Position numbers and translations under genes: made by a program | Notes under the pieces: model-generated | The model's input: only the letters and a program-made list of their open reading frames with translations | Databases searched by the model: none | What the model was told of the DNA's origin: nothing | DNA from: Symbiodinium natans | Lineage: Eukaryota; Sar; Dinophyceae; Suessiales; Symbiodiniaceae | Assembly: GCA_905221605.1 (NCBI GenBank) | Contig: CAJNDS010000017.1 | Coordinates: 144,001 to 208,000 of the forward strand | DNA: 64,000 nucleotides | Direction of reading: 5' to 3' | Shown: piece by piece, positions 11,905-23,949 of the stretch | Position numbering within the stretch: position 1 is the first letter of the stretch | Layout of the letters: the number at the start of each line of letters is the position of its first letter

Positions 11905-12355
11905 CCGTGTTAATTAACACTGTCCCACTGTTAATTCACACGGCCGGAACCAAGAACCAAGAACCAAGATTCCCAGAAAAGTCAGGGGATGGTTCGCAGG
12001 GGTAGGGCAGTGTCAATTAACACTGGCCCAGCATTAATTAATACTGGTCCAGTATTAATTAAAACTGGCCCAGTATTCATTCAAACGACCGGAACCAAGA
12101 ACCAAGAACCAAGATTCCCGGAAAAGTCTTGCGGGGATTCTCGATTCCCAGGGGATGGGGCCGTGTGAATTAACACGGGCTCCGTGTTAATTAACACGCC
12201 AGGAACTAAGAACCAAGAACCAAGATTCCCGGGAAAGTCTTGCGGGGACTTTTGGTTCCCATGGGGATGGGGCGGTGTTAATTAACACGGGCCCCGTGTT
12301 CATTAACACGATGGGAACCAAGAACCAAGAACCAAGATTCCCAGAAAAGTCTTGG
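11905..12355. repeat. Four-copy repeat with TTAATTAA palindromes
   Basis: Four copies of a roughly 115-bp unit each hold one or more palindromes of the form GTGTTAATTAACAC (some copies vary) followed by GGAACCAAGAACCAAGAACC, AAGATTCCC and a GAAAAGTC tail. Arms flanking the palindromes are also complementary (CACGGG with CCCGTG near 12278-12300), so each unit can form a hairpin. Confidence 0.8.
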
Positions 12356-12589
12356 GATTGCTGAACGCAAGCTTGCACGGTGAGAACAAAGGCAAGGGGG
12401 CAAGGGGGGGTTGGGACGGTTGGGGCAGGGTCAGCTCCAACTCACCATTTGCACAGCTTGCCTGTTTTCCTTGCTGTCTACCTCCCTGCTGACCCAAAAC
12501 AATGAAACAAAAGCATACAGAAGTGTGCGTGCGTACGTGCTCATCGGTGTAGCGTCCCGAATTCGCCTTCTCTTTTCCTACAACAGGAC

Positions 12590-13130
12590 GGGTAAAGGGG
12601 GGGCGCCGACAATCGCAGACACAATATATTTGCGAGGTTTTCAAGCGTGTGGAACTCGATGTCCACGATATTTACGAGGGTTTTGTCACGATATTTGCGA
12701 GGTGGTCAAGCGTCCGCACTTCGATTTCCACTATTGCAAAGTTCCTGCAAAACGATTTAAAGGGGGCAGGGGGCAGGGGGCGAGGGGGACCAAAAGCTCG
12801 CGCCGACAACTGCCGAGACGCATGGAGGTCGTTTGTACTACAAATAGGACGATTTTAAAGGGAGGGGGAGGGGACAAAAGCATGCGCCGACAACCGCAGA
12901 GACGCATAGAGGTACTACGTGTGTACTATACAAATCTACGCAAGGACGATTTCGAGGGGGAAGGGGGGCGGGGACAAGCGCAGAGACACATAGATTCATC
13001 AGGCTTACACTACAAACGGACGATTTTAATGGTGAGGAGGGGGGTAGCCAAAAGCGCGCACATGCGGGGCGGGCGGGGCGGGCTGGGCGGGGAGCGGGCT
13101 GGGCGGGCAGCGGGCGGCAGGCGGGCGGAA
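12590..13130. repeat. Purine-rich imperfect repeats ending in a GGGCGGGC tract
   Basis: Units of about 90-100 bp share GGACGATTTTAAAGGG, GGGGACAAAAGC and GCAGAGACGCATAGA words. From about 13065 the sequence becomes nearly pure GGGCGGGC-type repeat. A 255-codon frame crosses the block but is Gly/Arg-rich and follows the repeat, so I do not call it a gene. Confidence 0.65.
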
Positions 13131-14656
13131 CGAGGCCCCAAAAAACCAAAAAACCCACACCCCAAAAAAAGAGCCTAAGAATTCTGAGGCCCTCGCTGCC
13201 GTAGGGTCCGGCCACACCAGGCGATGCGGCACCCACACCACCACCTGTTGGATGTCTAGTTGAGAACCCGAAGCAGTCACGCTCGCCTCAAGGCAGCGGT
13301 TCTACAGCAGACGAGACGGGGAGCTCCCCGGGCTTCCATGATGATGCTGACCAAGAAGAAGTAGGGCGAAAGGCAGCGAAGGTAGCAGTCAAGAAAACAG
13401 ATTGAAATCCGAAGGCAACACCCGTACGCTTCAAATTCAAAGAGGGCACCGAAGCTCCTAATCTCAGCTCCCGCTACTTCGAACTTTCTCGGCCTGCAGG
13501 CGCCGGAGGGGGAGGCGGTTTCTCGCCCTCCTGTTCTGGCCATTCTATTGTTTTTTGCGTTTTCGTGGTATGCTGGTGTGCTACATCCTCAGACATGGAC
13601 ACCGGCTCTGTGGGGAATCGGTCCAAGCACATGCGCACGATCAAAAACTTTTGCCGCTGCTCCATGCGTTGCTGCCACATATGCCACATATTGCACATGC
13701 AGCACCGCTTCAGGCGGAGATCGGCGGAGCCTGTGCCTCGTAATATCCCCAAGCTATGTCCCACCCCTATTTCCCACCCCGCTTGTCCTGCGCATGGCGA
13801 CGTCTTAACGATGAGGACAAATCAGAAAAACTATAAACGCTCACTTTTCTCTGAACTACACTCGATACGAAAACGGGCGCATTTGGGCAATTGAGGCCAG
13901 TGTTTGCACTATGTCACTATGCCAAGCTAGAAACCATGAAAAGCACGCCGAGCGCGTGAGAGCTTGCCAAGACATTCTGCTGCCAGATCACGTGGCATCC
14001 TTAGACGTGCCCTTGATCTTCCGGTCTTTCTTGCCTAGTGGCTGTTGCTATGCTGTTGCTGGAGTCCGTGAGGACCTAAACGGTATGCAGTCTTGGACGT
14101 GAGGATCACGAAGTCATCTTGCCACACACGAGGGCCCGCCAAAACATCACCTCAAAATTGCCGCAGCAGAAGCCAGGTGGTACAACAGAGCAGGGGGGGG
14201 GAGGGCTCATACGAAGACAGCTGTGCTTTGGCAGCTAGAAGCCAACATGCTACGCTGTTACACTCGAATCAACTAGCACGTCCAAACCGCAAACGAACCC
14301 GGGTGTCGGCTTGGGTGTGGAGTTTGGTTCTGTTGCGGTGGCTGGTTCCTCGAACACTTCGACACCATCACTCCAGGTCAAGGGAAGCCATGCACACATA
14401 TCCGCGATAAAGTTCGGGGAGAGAGAGTGCCAGTGGAATCGCAGATACGAGGAATGCCTCAGAAAGTCGCTTGGCAACACAGCTGCTTCTGTCCTCCTCG
14501 CCGGCCTCGCCCTTGACCTCGTCGAGCATCCTGCTGCTGCGGCTTTCGAGTGCAGTTCTGAATGCACCAAACGCACCATGTCACTCTGAACTTCTTTTCG
14601 ATGTTCCAAAAAAAGGTCAATTTCAGCGACACGCTGGAAACAAGAATGCGCGGGAC
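13131..14656. other. Downstream of the kinase; possible C-terminal exons, otherwise unrecognised
   Basis: The minus strand may hold the kinase's C-terminal exons, for example an open stretch near 14350-14620 after a TTTCCAG acceptor, but I cannot fix junctions or a stop. A minus-strand frame at 13474-13764 ending in a Pro-rich patch (EGEKPPPPPAPAG) could be an exon of another gene. I recognise no family. Confidence 0.3.
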
Positions 14657-16508
14657 CTTCTCACCATTTCTTGCACAACGGGTCTCTTCAGGATTTCGGC
14701 CTTGACATCACTCAAAAAGCCGTCAAATGAGCTTACACTGCACTGCAACAATGCCACTGCAATGCCCCTCCCTCATTTCAGCCAGCGACAGCAGGTGGAC
14801 GTTTATTGGGGTCCCTGTCCAACAGCTCCTCAGGATTGTCACGAGAGGTGACACCAGGACACGATGTTTATGAATATGTGCGAATACGTGCGAATCAGTC
14901 ATCTTGGGTCTCACCGAGCTTAAGGCCTTTCCCAGGCTGCGAACTCCCACAGAGTAGTCCGCTGGGACCTGGCGGAGCAGTTGCACGCGTGAGAGCGCGT
15001 GCGACTGTGCACGCTCGTTCCAAAGCTGCTGACGCGACTCTGCTCGGGTGCTCTTTATAATGTGAAGAATCTAAAACGTCGAGACATGTGGGGAGTGTGG
15101 AGACATGTGGAGACGAAGCACTCAACTGAACTCAAGACTCAGCGCGTCTCAAGGCACACCTCCGGAGCCGGCTCCTTGGTAATCTTGTGGATAAGGCTCT
15201 TCCTTGCAATGAGGTGCAAGGAGCTTGAGTCCCCAAGTCAGCAAGATGTGAAAGACAAGGCTCAGATCCGGGGCATCAAATGGCACTTTCCTGCATACGC
15301 ACGCCAAACGCTCGGCAACGCAGTAGCAGATTGCGTTGTCCCCCCTTTTGCCTGGCACACATCTCATAGAGAATGCACCCCATGCTCCAAATGTCGGAGC
15401 TCCACGCATAGTTCTTGCCCTGACAAATCTCTGGAGAGAGGTAGTACGGCCTGGGGTAGCAGATTGCAAAAGCATCGCCAATGACATGCGGGATGTTTTC
15501 TGTGGGCTCGCATGCTCTAAGTTCCGTGCGTGCCGATCTGTGTTTGCGCACATGCCGCTGTGCATTCAAGCACCTACGAGCGGGGAGTCGGAAATGAGGA
15601 CTCAGGTTACAGAGGTGAGCTACTCGCGTGCCTTGGCAATGCCAAAATCACCCATCTTTATGTTGCCTGACAAATAGGCTCCGCTCGGTGCAGTCCCATC
15701 TCTGACCCACACAGATGGAGGATGCTTCCTTTCCTTAGGCCCCCGGGCCACTCTTGGACAAGAAGAAATTCCCTGACTTCAGATCTCTGTGCAGGATGTG
15801 AAGATCGTGGATGTACTTCAAGGCCAGAATGGCCTTGCACATTGTGCGTATTGTGATGCGCTGTGCGACTGCTATGGCTCTGCAGGAAGCAAGAGCCTGG
15901 GTGAACCACCTGACGACCTGATCCTGTGGGAAGATTTTCGAAGACTGCCTGAACGTGCAGAGAGCTTCAGACACACCGTGCGTCTCGAAGAGGTCGCGCC
16001 TGGCGTTCTTGATCCTTCCGGAGAGGTCGCCCCCTTCACAGTAGTCCATCACGATGCATAGCCAGCCGTCCTAACCCAGAAGCGCGCAACTTGCGGGGCA
16101 GTGCTGCCAGCAGTGCTGCCAGCCGTGCTGCCAGCAGTGCTCAGAAGTTGCTCTCTCATGTCGAGGGCGTCGAGCGGGGGGGGCGGGCCTCATTGAAGCT
16201 CTCCCTGTACCGCACGATGTAGGGATGCTTCAAAGACGCCAGCACCTCGAGGTGTTGACTCCCAGGTTTCCTCCAGGATATTGCTACTTGCGCCACTTGC
16301 GCCACTTGCGCCTTGCTTTCCTTCAAGGCGTCATCTTTTTCTTGCTTCGAAGCGCGGCTGATGTCGATCATCTTCACGATGGCCTGTGCAAGCAGGATGA
16401 TCACCGCCGAGGAACACTGCCAAGGAACCGCCCCTGTGCCTTGGTGTCGCGCTCCTTGTCAGTATCGTGCTGGCAGAGAATGGCAGCCCCGAAGGAGCCT
16501 TCTCCAAC
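14657..16508 (-). CDS. NEK-family Ser/Thr protein kinase domain, at least 14 exons
   Basis: NEK kinases phosphorylate proteins in cell-cycle, centrosome and flagellar pathways. Exons read: 16440-16508 (Gly loop GEGSFGAA), 16312-16383 (VKMIDISR, with the ATP-binding Lys), 16189-16245 (LKHPYIVRYRESF), 16000-16070 (VMDYCEGGDL, hinge), 15897-15948, 15749-15833 (HRDLKSGN catalytic loop), 15632-15666 (MGDFGIAK), 15530-15573, 15352-15450 (PYYLSPEICQ and SDIWSMGCILYEM), 15262-15290 (KVPFDAP), 15160-15198 (IHKITKEPAPE), 14927-14968 (VPADYSVGVRSL), 14793-14828 (LLDRDPNKRP) and 14657-14700 (EILKRPVVQEMV). All key catalytic residues are intact. Phases join cleanly except at 15262/15198. Eleven of the thirteen introns begin with GC. 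Introns are 51-118 nt where measured, except two of about 100 nt near the 3' end. The first exon and the C-terminus were not found. The call to the NEK group is strong; the subfamily is open. Confidence 0.87.
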
Positions 16509-17748
16509 CTTTGCAACGGATCGTGCGGGCGATAATGAATATGTCTAACTATGACTGGAACATGGCTCTCAGCCTTCTTGATGAATGCGTAGTGGTGCTT
16601 ACCTGGCCGGCAGGCCAGGGGTGACAGGTGCGGTGACAGATGACTCAGCTTAAGAAGGTGAGGAGACGACCGAGAGCAGCTTGAATGCGGCCATGGGCCA
16701 TGGCCTTCAAAAGCCCCGCCCACCACAACTACCCACCCCTCCCCCCTCGGGCGTCCCCCGGGCAAACCCCAAGTGTCCTACGGTTCTTGATCCACTGCTG
16801 CAATATCATCAAAGGACCAGGGCACAGGGCCCGTAAGGCCCACAGCGGCCTTCAGAGCGGCGTCACAGCAACAGTGAGCACAGTGTTACTTAACAGTGCT
16901 GAAAAACTCGCCGCGTCAAAGATATGCTCTGATTTTTCAACGGCCAACTCAGCGTTCTCTCCAACTGTGCTCTCAAAGAGCACTCTCTGGCTTTGCCAGA
17001 GTGCTCTGCTCGCGAGTTGCGAGAGACAGGCGCCCGCACGCGTTTTGCAGGCGTCAGAGAGGGGTGATCAGCATGGATGATTCGTGGGAGCTCAGCTTAC
17101 AAAGCGAAGGCACAGCCCACAGCGATCTCACAGCGCTCAGAGGTCCGAGAGCTGGTCCTTAAGTGGAGTCAGGGCAGCGTGACGGGTGCGTGGCGGGTGC
17201 GAGGTGGCACAAAGCTCAGCACAAAGGCCATGTGAGCGCTAGTCGACCAGTTTGTCCATGAACGTTGGAGGGGCCTGGAAGTCACAGAGACGTCGCTGCC
17301 ATGGCTTGGCAATCATGCAAAAGGTGACAGGTGCCCTTAGGCCATTAGGCCGTTAGGCTCTGGCAGTCGCCACCGGAGACTTCTTCTGAGAGTTTAGGTA
17401 CTTGGCACCTCTCAGATTGAATGTCCCAGTCGATACCAAGACAGGATGGAGCCCACCACGACAGGGCATTGACACAGCAAGTCAGAAGCGGCCTTGAATT
17501 GCAGTCCCTAAGAAGATAGCTCGCTCTTGGCAAACGAATCACAGATCCATTTGTTCCATTGCGGGGCCCATGTTTCGTGTTGCTCCTGCGCGCTGGGGTC
17601 GCGCTTGTGCTTGATCGGCGCGCGACTCCCTGTGGGATGTCAACTTGTTGCCAAGTTGTTATGCCTTCGTCTTTTCGTCCAGTGGTCCGCAGCTTTGTGT
17701 GCCGAACTGCTGCATTTGTTTCCTCCGAGACTCCAAATGGTTCCCTCA
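16509..17748. other. Upstream of the kinase; 5' exons not identified
   Basis: The kinase's first coding exon should lie here on the minus strand, because the exon at 16508 opens at an acceptor (GCAAAG) rather than an ATG. I could not place it. An inverted pair built on AGAGTGCTCT sits near 16975-17010. Nothing else is recognised. Confidence 0.35.
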
Positions 17749-20700
17749 CATCCAAGCTCCAAGTGGGTTCTCAGCACATGGGCTCCCTGCATCATATCGG
17801 CAGCTGAGCCCGTGGCGGAAGGAATCTCCAAATGGCTCTGGTCCCAATCGGGCCCCATAGTTCTGACATGATGAAAGATGCACAAGAGGACCACGGAAAT
17901 CCCACAGAACATACAAAACCCGGCCTTCTTTGAGCAAGCGACGCCTCTGAGCATGGGTACGCTCTTTTGCGTGCCGACTGCTTTCAGCTCCCTGGCAGCG
18001 GGGCCAAGTCAAAGGCTAAGTCAGGCTCCGGATGGCTCACTACAAGATACTGCAAGAAAAGCCCGGAGTACCGCAGCCGATTTTCGGCACGGCGGTCCAT
18101 GATAAACCTGTGAGGACATCTGTGGGGGGGACATCTGAGTGGAGACGTATCCCCAACTCCCCGTGCCAAAATGCAACACCAATAAAGTGGTGTAACCCAA
18201 GGGGCAGTGTCCGATCAACTTTGGGGTGCCCAGTCCACACCTCTGCACAAAAAAGGATCGATCACGTGGAAAAGAAGGGGGGGGGTCAAAAGTCAACACC
18301 GATCTGCAAAGGTTCCTCCCAGGTTCCTCACCTGGGAGATGACTTTGTGAGGCTGGTTCTCCTCCCAACCGTGCTCCATGACGATGCGAGGGGGAGATCT
18401 TTGTGTGATGACTTATGTGAGCATGTATGAGCATGTGTTGCAAGCTCGGTTTACGTGCATCGAGAAAGCAAGCAATCCTCAATGTGAGGGGGGATCGTCA
18501 CGGTCCCGATGGAGCTGCGCCGCAGGTGGACATACCTGGGCCTCAACTCTCCGAAAACTTTCGGAAACTTGCACGAACTTGAACGAATCACATTGATGTT
18601 TCGAGCGAAGCTCTGCAACGGCTCTGTGCTTTGATTGCTTTGGGGCCCTGAGGCTCTGACCCTGGCTCTTCCATGGCTCGCTTCAGGAAGGTCTGCTCCT
18701 GCAAAGTGCACACCATCTGTGCAGCCCCGCGGTGGGCCATTGGTGTAACATTTTGCAGAGAACGAAAACACGCAGTGTGCGACTGTGCCCACTGGATTGT
18801 CGAGGCTCAGACCTGTCTAAGAAAACGATGACCAAACATAGCGAGACCAGTTCCATGGTTCCGCTGTTCAACTCACCGAAACAACGTGATCAGAGGCAAG
18901 GTCTTGAATAGAACCTTGTAAGGGGCCGCTTTCGCACAATTGGGCCGTCTTGTGGTGCAATCTCTCCTCAACCACATCGAGCGTGATTTCAGCAAAATAC
19001 CTGTCAACAAGCTTTGCAAGTCAACTTGCTGGGCAGCAATGCACAAGTGCTCACTTGGCAAAAAGTTCATCTCCTCCCTCCGATGGAATGGCCCTCAGAA
19101 CAATGCACAGCACATCGCTCGGGATCGTCTAAAGACCGTATGTGTCGTCAACGCAAAGACAGTCAGTCTCTGGCACTGCTGTTGTCGCCATGGCCACGGA
19201 CAATTTTGTTGCCAACACTAGCAGTCACTAGCAAGACTAAAAGAACCCCAAGTTTGATGTTTTTGTTAAGCACCTGTTCCTTTTCTTGCAGACATACTTG
19301 AACAGATGACCTGCAGCAAAAGCATGCAAAAGCTGGAAACACGTTGAAGCTTCCAGTCATGCAATGGTCAAAGTATGTCTTGCAGCCTGTATGCCACACC
19401 CCCAAAAAGTCTAGCAAGTGCTCAAACTGACCTCTTTGCAACACTACTGAGAGATTCCCAGAGGCATGTGGGCCCAGGAGCAACGCGTGAACTTTTCCAT
19501 AGAGCTGCGCGATCATTGAGCGCCACAGCAACCGCAACGCTGCCCTCGTCTGATCTCCCATGGACGCTCACATGTGCCAAAGCCGCGCAGAGCACAGTCG
19601 TGAATGTCGTGACGCCAGAGAACGAGATCCGCAACTGCAAGTGCCTGATAGTGCCGGTATGAGACTTTATGAGACTGGAACAGAAGAGATGATCCTGGTC
19701 ACACGGTTGGAGTGGTTGGGGCGCGGCGGGACTCGCCGGAGATGTGCCAGCCTGTCGCACGGCGGGACAAAGATCCTTCCACTGCGCCATGATCGCCATG
19801 TCCATCTTCACGATGTGTCATGGCACTGGCCACAAGGCCGTTAGAATCTTTCACATCTCTCCAGCGCTTTCAGGCTCTTGTTCTCGTGCCAGCGCTGCCA
19901 GCTCTCCTGCAGAATGTCCTGGTTTTCGGCGCTTCCGCGGTCCTCAGCACATCCAGTCCGCGCAGGCTGCACTGTCAGTAGCATGAAGCTGCGTCACGAG
20001 GCGTTCAAGGCCCAACTCCATAACTATCTGATTCCTACACATTGCAACGATATCTGCTGACAACACTGTGCGCAATCTGCAGACCGGCCACTGCCCCTTG
20101 GAACCACTTCGTGAAGGTACAAAGTTGCCCGACGTTGGCATGCCCCAAAGCTGGCTGCACGACCCCGCAGCAGCTTGTGCAGAGCTCGTCGAGTATCAAG
20201 GCAGCAACGGTCGCCTGGAAGCATATAACAGCTAGGAACACAAGCAATCGTGAGCAACTGACATGGCAATCGTGGCACTTCGCAGAGTGCCCGTGCCTCG
20301 CTCATGACCCGGCTGGCGCCGCCGAATTCATTGAACTCATCGTCGGCCTCAAGACCGAATGGACCACAGAGGCACAACAGAGGCACGACAGAGGCCCCAG
20401 AACCCCAGCGCCCCAACCTCTAAGCATCTCAATGCTCAATGCACTCCAATTGCCAGTACGATTCTTATGACACCAAGGAGGCCACCAAGGCAAATCGCCG
20501 GATTTCTGCAAGTAGCCTCGGGGAAGCACCACGCACGGGAAGGCTGGACATGAATCACTTTCCAAATGCCCACACCGAAGACCCCACTGCATCCCTTCTG
20601 GCTCTTTGACTTGCCAGCGAGTTCGTTGGGCCCGGTCTGAATGGGAGTTTCGGGAGTTTCGGGACTCTAGAGACCGATGACAGATGATTTCGGCAGCCGA

Positions 20701-22095
20701 GGCGCACAACGGGGAGGCCATGCAGCGATGTCACTGGTCCACTTGCCTCGGCAGGCTGCAAGCTGCTGCAAGCTGAGCTGCTTCAAGCTTTCGCCTGACG
20801 TCAGCCGGCCTCAGCCGGTGCAGAAACGTTGCTGTCCTGAAACCAATTTCTGTGAAGCAGTTTCTGTGAAGCATATCAGATTTGTTTTTAATCTGATTTT
20901 CAGGCCTGGAAGACCGTCCATGGTCCAGCCCACCGCGTGTGTTTCACCTCGTCCTCCGGCGCTGGTCTGTGTGAGAAATATGACGCCTTCCCTGCCTCTG
21001 AACTGCTGAGTAACTGCTGGCTCGTGCGAGAAGGTGAGGCCAAGGCCACTTTCTCAAAGCTCGAAAGGCTTTCCTCAAAGCTCAACTCCTCAGAGCTCAA
21101 GCTCCGCTCGCGCTCGGCTCGCGCTCGGCTCGCGCTCACGCCAGATTCCGGGCAGCCGGCATCTTGGTCTCCATCTCCGCCATCAGCGGCCTGCGCCACT
21201 ACATGCATCCCGCTTCCGATTCCGAGACACTTACGGTGCCACGTGGAGCCACCCTTTGCGCCTCGGCAGAGCCCGCCTCAACCTGGCAAGCGCGAACACA
21301 AGCTGTTAACTTCCGAAATGTGTCTACATATTTTCAACTGCCGTCAGAAGTCAGAATTCACCTCCGACCAGACGACGTGATCATACTCGGAATCGATTTC
21401 GAACTGATGCCTCGGCCGCAGGCTTCGGATCTTGCCGGTGTTGTGGACGTTTTTTGATGTGTTTGGGCTCAGGCTTGGACCCAACGTGCGTTGATGAGTC
21501 CGACAGCCAGGTCTGTCACAAGCCGAGAAAGGGCACCCAAGATCATCCAAGGTCTGTCTGAACCCTTCCGTGTCTTTCATGACGGTCCTCCTCTTCACCG
21601 AGCGTGAAGGAGCAGATGTCAGGTGCCCTGGCGTCTGAACATGTCACAATGATACAACTTACAGCCGTTCTAGCAGACTCGAGCACATGAATGGCGCAGC
21701 TTGCTACCAAGCTCCCCACGCCTGAACTACCTCTGGGCATACGGAGCCAATGTCCTGGTGAAATGCAACTGACTGCCACATGTGCGCACAGGCTGACAAC
21801 ACGCCTTGACCAACAGCCGGATGTCGCGCATCTGCTCCATCATCATCTGACGGAACTCCCGCATCAACGTTTCGCGCAGAGACCCCAACTCCTGGCAGAA
21901 ATGCGGCATCACCGATCCCATGCGCATCTCGGGCTTCGTCCTTCTTCAGGAGTTCTGACATGTGAGCATCCGCATCGCAGCACGCCTGCATCTTTCGAAG
22001 TCCAGGTGGAGGCTATGGCTTGTCTGCTAAGAGGCGCGCGCGCGGGACGCGTGAGGCACCTCTTCCGTTCTCGGCTGTTGGATGCTCATCCACAT
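17749..22095 (-). CDS. Multi-exon minus-strand gene or genes, product not recognised
   Basis: Short minus-strand stretches behave like exons: AG acceptor, open frame, GC, GT or GA donor. The clearest are 21805-21891 (LRETLMREFRQMMMEQMRD, coiled-coil-like), 21362-21415 (HQFEIDSEYDHVVWSE), 21142-21190 (LMAEMETKMPAARNL), 20906-20966 (GETHAVGWTMDGLP), 20297-20347 (ADDEFNEFGGASRVMSE), about 19859-19960 (ILQESWQRWHENKSLKALE), 19752-19806 (MDMAIMAQWKDLCPAVRQ), 18915-19000 (FAEITLDVVEERLHHK), 18478-18541 (YVHLRRSSIGTVTIPPHIE), about 18332-18395 (MEHGWEENQPHKVISQ), 18108-18242 (DRTLPLGLHHFIGVAFWHG) and about 17749-17960 (GRVLYVLWDFRGPLVHLS). The exons at 21142-21190 and 20906-20966 join in phase, and many donors are GC. 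I recognise no domain and cannot say whether this is one gene or several. No start or stop is placed. Confidence 0.45.
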
Positions 22096-23640
22096 GACCT
22101 GAAGCAGAAAACAGCAAAAAAAAACAACAAAAGTCATCAAGTCATCAAGAGACCTGCCCCAATAACTCCTATCTTGACCTATGCAGAACCCAGCCTCGCT
22201 GCAGGGTTGGCGCGGACCAAGGGGGACTCTCAACGCAAGAATCTCTACACGGCTGCTGCACGGCCGCCGCTCAATCGAGGCTTTCAACGGCAACAGCGCG
22301 ACGAATGTGCTAAATGTGAGCAAGTGCACACAAGTCTGGCTGAAGCGCAGAAGCGTCCTGCTTAGAAGTGAAACTCAGCGAACTGAGGGAGCGGAGAAAA
22401 AGGGAAGGAGGGAGGCGCGGAGTGAGAGCACCTGGAGACATGTCTCTGAACATGGGACATCTGCAGCTAGCGGCTTCGGAGTGCGCATGCTCTGCACACG
22501 TGGGTGGAAGGAGAACCAAAGAACAAGACAGCGCCCGCGATCATACCTTGTGGCTTCAGTTGACAAGCAGGCATCGACAGATGAACCAACCAGACGCACC
22601 CAGTTTCTGAAAGTGTGGTCGCATCAGACGATCAGTCAGGCCGAAGCATTGCAAAACCTTGCCGCCGCAATGAGCCGCGACGTGCTGGAATCTGGAGGCT
22701 CCAATGGCAACCTCTTGTCTCTGCAACTTTTAGATGCGTTCAGCCGCTGCGGCGGTGACTAAGCCAGTCATCAGCCCATGTCTAACAACCTTGAGGGGCA
22801 ATGTATTGCTCACGCACAAGCAGTTTCAACACATGTTTTTCACACGAGTTCGCGCTGTCCTCGTAACTGCACCTCCCCTCCCAATGCCTCAAGCGCTAGC
22901 CTGCTTGACCCTCAGCAGTCAAAGTCATTTCAGACGTGGGTCACCTCAGTCAGCCTCAGTCAGGCCCGATTGCATGCAAGCTGCAGCATCCGCAAGCACA
23001 AATTGGCAATTGCTGCAGCTCACCTGCTTGCCCAGGCTCATTGGAATTGGTCAAAATACTCACCAGACGTTGCAGCTTGGTAGGTTCGTGGGTTCAAAAA
23101 AGTCGAACAAATTAGCTTAGACCACCAAAGGCCTGTTGAGGGAGTGGGAGTCCCCGAATCCCTTTTTCCCACCCGTCAAGGCAGAAAGACGGTAATCTCT
23201 GCTCCGGCTACTCGCAATCTGACTTCTTTTCTTCTTTCCCCAAAACTAAGGTTGAGGAAACTCCCTTGCAGACCACTACCGCTCCAAGACAGAGCGGCCC
23301 TGCAGTCCTTGCGGAACCTCGACCTCCTGTCAAGAATCAAATTCCAGAACCCTTCTAATCATTGCTACACCAGTGCTTTGGTTGGTTTGTTTTGGATTGA
23401 GTGTGGTAGCTGCGGTCCAACAGATCCGACTTACCACGTCAGAGACGGACAGTAGTTTGGCTTGTAGACGTGTCAAGCTCAGTTGATCTTGCCTTGGTCC
23501 CTCCTGCCTGGCGTGTCCGTGTCGCAGTATTTTCTGCATCCTCTTTGCGCCTGTGGAAAGTGGAGAGTGCAGCAACGTCGCTTCCCGTGGTGCTCCCTTA
23601 CTACCTGATCTTCCCATGGACTGGCCAGGCTTTTCATCTT
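22096..23640. other. No firm gene; possible minus-strand exons at the left
   Basis: Minus-strand coding-like fragments continue to about 22725 (for example DKRLPLEPPDSSTS near 22670-22725) and could be 5' exons of the neighbouring unrecognised gene. From about 22800 to 23640 I see no exon chain or domain. Confidence 0.3.
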
Positions 23641-23880
23641 CGCCTGATCATCTTCTGGACCATCGAACCTGGGTTCAACCTGGGTTCGAACCAATTGAAG
23701 GGTCTGATTTTTTCTGGGTTCTCTCCTGGGTTGAACCTGGGTTGAACATGGGTTGAACCCGGAAGGAACCCAAGTTGAACCCAGGTTGAACCCAGGTTGA
23801 ACCTGGGTCAATTTGAAACGCAGCTTGAACCTGGGTTGAACTTGGATTGAACCTGGGTTGAACCTGGGTTGAATTCAAGT
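23641..23880. repeat. AACCTGGGTTG tandem and inverted repeat
   Basis: The word AACCTGGGTTG and its complement CAACCCAGGTT are repeated about fifteen times in both orientations, so the block can fold on itself. Single copies reappear at 25711-25740 and 27468-27478, each just before the start of the 247-bp repeat described below. Confidence 0.85.
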
Positions 23881-23949
23881 TCGCATTTGTTCGCTCAACT
23901 CGGAAAAAAAATTGAATTCAAGTTCAATCTTGAAAGGAGACGAGACTGT

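Noticed and set aside
12411-13178. 255-codon plus-strand frame
   Set aside because: It is Gly/Arg-rich, tracks the imperfect repeats and ends in the GGGCGGGC tract.
23675-23878. Frames with FNPGSTQVQP repeats
   Set aside because: They are translations of the AACCTGGGTTG repeat.
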